From: Pseudomonadales bacterium
GTDB lineage: Bacteria > Pseudomonadota > Gammaproteobacteria > Pseudomonadales > UBA7239
Reading direction: 5' to 3'
Length of the DNA stretch: 8,740 nucleotides
Assembly: GCA_020443005.1 (NCBI GenBank)
Contig: JAGRJA010000513.1
Coordinates: forward strand, 1 to 8,740
Below the pieces are notes generated by a model, which worked only from the letters and a program-made list of their open reading frames with translations, was not told the origin of the DNA and made no database searches. This document shows, piece by piece, positions 6,564-8,740 of this stretch. How positions within the stretch are numbered: position 1 is the first letter of the stretch; each line of letters starts with the position of its first letter. The position numbers and the translations under genes are program-made.

Positions 6564-8740
6564 ATGGAGAGGAAAAACAAGGGTCTGGTTGACGATTTCT
6601 GGGGTGGGCTCACTGCCATGCTGGTCGCGTTGCCGTCCTCGGTGGCTTTTGGGGTTTTGACTTACGCCACAATTGACCCGGCGTTTGCCGGTATTGGCGC
6701 CATGGCCGGTATGATGGGTGCAGTGGCACTGGGTTTGGTGACACCCTGGATTGGACGAACCGGCGGGCTTATTGCAGCGCCCTGCGCACCCGCAGCCGCC
6801 GTGTTGTCCGCTGAAGTGCTGGCGTTGATGGATGGAACGGACGGCGTAGTGTTGAGTGCCGATCAGGTGATGCCCCTGTTGGCCTTGACGGCCTTGTGTG
6901 CTGCTGTGTTACAGATTGTGATTGGTTTGTCCGGTGGCGGGCGGCTGATCAAATTCATTCCCTACCCCGTTGTTACCGGTTATCTCTCCGGTGTTGCCCT
7001 GTTGATTGCACTCAAACAGCTGCCGAAATTGCTGGCAACGCCTGCCGATATGTCCTTGATTGACAGCCTGTTGGCTCCCGGAAGCTGGCGTTGGCAAAGT
7101 CTGGTTGTGGGGCTGACAACGATTCTTTTTATGGTCTATGCTCCGCGCATTACCCAAAAAATACCGGCGGCGATTGTTGGTTTGCTGGCGGGTGTGGCCA
7201 GTTACTTTCTTGTGGCAATGGTGGCTTGCCCTGAATTGCTGGTTGCTCAGGGTAATACCCTGATTATCGGTTCACTGGAGTCGGATGTTTCCCTGTTCCA
7301 GATGATGACCCAGCGTGTGAGTTCACTGCTGAGTGTAGAGTTCAGTTCATTGAAGCTGATACTGGTACCTGCGCTCACGCTGGGTGTTTTGCTGTCTGTC
7401 GATACCCTGAAAACCTGTGTCAGCCTCGATGCACTGACGCGCTCGCGGCACCACTCCGATCGTGAATTGATGGGTCAGGGTGTTGGTAATATTGCCTCTT
7501 TTCTGGTGGGCGGCATGCCGGGAGCGGGAACCATGGGGCCGACGCTGGTGAATGTGACGAGTGGTGGCCACTCACCGTATTCCGGCGCTATTGAGGGTGG
7601 ACTGGTATTGCTTGCCATTCTGTTCTTGACGCCACTGATTGCCTGGGTGCCAATAGCGACACTTGCCGGTATTCTGATGGTGATTGCCTGGCGCATGTTC
7701 GACAAGACCATGTTTCGTTTACTCCGGTATCCTTCAGGTCGTACCGACTTTCTGGTTATCGCCAGTGTGGTGCTGGTGGCGGTTACCGTGGATTTGATCG
7801 CTGCAGCCGGTGCCGGCGTGGCACTGGCAATACTGCTCTTTATTCGTGAACAGGTGCAGGGAAGCGTGCTGCGCCGCAAATTTCACCTGAATCAGCATTC
7901 CTCAAAAACGCGGCGACTGGTCGAACAGAGAGAAGCCTTGTCAACGCTTGGCGAGCAGGCGCTGTTTTGTGAATTACAGGGCAATCTGTTTTTTGGTACG
8001 ACCGACCAGTTGTTTACCCAGCTAGAGCAGGAGCTTGCCTCTTGCCGCTTTATTTTGCTGGATATGCGCCGGGTGCAATCCATGGATTACACCGCTGCCA
8101 ATCTGTTCAGGCAAATGCAATTGCGTCTCGCCGAGCGGGGTGGCCAATTGCTGTTCAGCGGTTTGCCTCGAGGCATGATTGAGGAGCGCAGTTTTCAGTT
8201 GTTCCCGGTCAGTCTCGGTTCAAAGGCCGCTGAAAACAGTGTAATGGTTGCAGAGACACTCGAAGGTGCGCTGGAATGGATGGAGGATGAAATCCTGAAG
8301 AGCGCCAATCTGCTGGAGCGCGATAGCCTTTGCCAGTTAAGTGCTGCCGAGTTTGAGCTGTTTGCCGGCATGGATGAAGAGACATTGACTGAAATTGCTT
8401 CGGTGCTTAAGTCACGGACACTAAAAGCAGGAGAAAAACTCTTTGCCCAAGGTGATAAAGGGGACGAGTTGTTTCTGGTCTGTCAGGGGGAAATACGCAT
8501 TCTGTTGGCCATGGAAAATCATGTTCACCACCTGGCCACAATTTGCCGGGGCGATTTTTTCGGGGAACTGTCTTTTCTTGATCAGAAGCAGCGGTCAGCC
8601 GATGCGGTTGCCAAGGGGGACTGTCGCCTCTTCGAATTGAGCCGGAAAGATTTTGATAAGCACTTCAGCGGAAACGGTACGGTGGCGACAGCCTTCTTTT
8701 CAAGGCTGGCGCTGGCAATCGGGGAACGGCTGCGCCAGGC
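6564..8740 (+). CDS. SulP/SLC26 anion transporter fused to STAS and cyclic-nucleotide-binding domains, 3' partial
   Basis: The frame runs at least 725 codons and leaves the window without a stop. Residues about 10-430 form a SulP/SLC26 membrane domain of many hydrophobic helices. The helix 3 motif reads 'AAPCAPAAAV' (Cys74 where many SulP proteins have Thr in 'SGPT'). The helix 10 motif is 'GGMPGAGTMGPTLVN' (from Gly316). Residues about 464-570 form a cytoplasmic STAS domain with 'LLDMRRVQSMDYTAA' (Asp508, Thr510). Residues about 595-710 form a CRP-like cyclic-nucleotide-binding domain whose phosphate cassette keeps Gly667-Glu668 and Arg677-Ser678-Ala, so ligand binding is plausible. The substrate is unknown; the family moves sulfate, bicarbonate, dicarboxylates and others. 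ATG 6564 has GGAG seven bases ahead. Transport gated by cAMP or cGMP is inferred. Confidence 0.93.
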   Translation, partial: MERKNKGLVDDFWGGLTAMLVALPSSVAFGVLTYATIDPAFAGIGAMAGMMGAVALGLVTPWIGRTGGLIAAPCAPAAAVLSAEVLALMDGTDGVVLSADQVMPLLALTALCAAVLQIVIGLSGGGRLIKFIPYPVVTGYLSGVALLIALKQLPKLLATPADMSLIDSLLAPGSWRWQSLVVGLTTILFMVYAPRITQKIPAAIVGLLAGVASYFLVAMVACPELLVAQGNTLIIGSLESDVSLFQMMTQRVSSLLSVEFSSLKLILVPALTLGVLLSVDTLKTCVSLDALTRSRHHSDRELMGQGVGNIASFLVGGMPGAGTMGPTLVNVTSGGHSPYSGAIEGGLVLLAILFLTPLIAWVPIATLAGILMVIAWRMFDKTMFRLLRYPSGRTDFLVIASVVLVAVTVDLIAAAGAGVALAILLFIREQVQGSVLRRKFHLNQHSSKTRRLVEQREALSTLGEQALFCELQGNLFFGTTDQLFTQLEQELASCRFILLDMRRVQSMDYTAANLFRQMQLRLAERGGQLLFSGLPRGMIEERSFQLFPVSLGSKAAENSVMVAETLEGALEWMEDEILKSANLLERDSLCQLSAAEFELFAGMDEETLTEIASVLKSRTLKAGEKLFAQGDKGDELFLVCQGEIRILLAMENHVHHLATICRGDFFGELSFLDQKQRSADAVAKGDCRLFELSRKDFDKHFSGNGTVATAFFSRLALAIGERLRQ

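Noticed and set aside
7475..7879. Minus-strand open frame of 134 codons opposite the transporter, and similar long opposite-strand frames at 6909-7157 and 7347-7571
   Set aside because: These are shadows of the transporter coding frame. Their compositions are low-complexity or odd, and they have no ribosome binding sites or recognisable domains.

Overview
The window reads as a chromosomal core region of a gammaproteobacterium, most like the Pseudomonas/Cellvibrio/marine Pseudomonadales group. The evidence is an lptM-lysA-dapF-DUF484-(xerC) gene string, and argH placed back to back with an AlgZ/FimS-type kinase and an AlgR-type regulator, the argH/algZR arrangement known from Pseudomonas. Base composition looks balanced, and codon use looks uniform by eye. 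I saw no insertion sequence, phage gene, CRISPR array, tRNA or rRNA. Genus cannot be fixed from sequence reading alone.

Left half (1-4472, all minus strand, read from right to left). argH makes the last enzyme of arginine synthesis. A 154-base gap carrying a plausible promoter follows. Then comes a tight operon: a 39-residue LptM/YifL-type lipoprotein, lysA, dapF, a DUF484 gene, and the first codons of a probable xerC leaving the window at base 1. Spacing is 13 bases, 0 bases, a 4-base ATGA overlap and a GTGA overlap, which strongly suggests coupled translation. DapF (LL- to meso-diaminopimelate) and LysA (meso-diaminopimelate to lysine) are consecutive steps. The same intermediate feeds peptidoglycan.

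Centre (4473-4561). An 89-base divergent control region holds a perfect extended -10 for argH, an 8+8 inverted repeat, and a nine-codon leader ORF with a strong ribosome binding site. The leader's stop codon overlaps the apparent TTG start of the kinase gene.

Right half (4562-8740, plus strand). A four-helix membrane histidine kinase of the LytS/AlgZ type is followed 12 bases later by a receiver-LytTR response regulator of the AlgR type. After 181 non-coding bases comes a long open frame (at least 725 codons, no stop before the window ends). It encodes a SulP/SLC26 anion transporter fused to a STAS domain and then to a CRP-like cyclic-nucleotide-binding domain. In Pseudomonas the gene after algR is hemC, so this neighbour is the least ordinary item in the window. 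Everything else is well-known core metabolism, and I found no clear sign of an undescribed multi-gene system.
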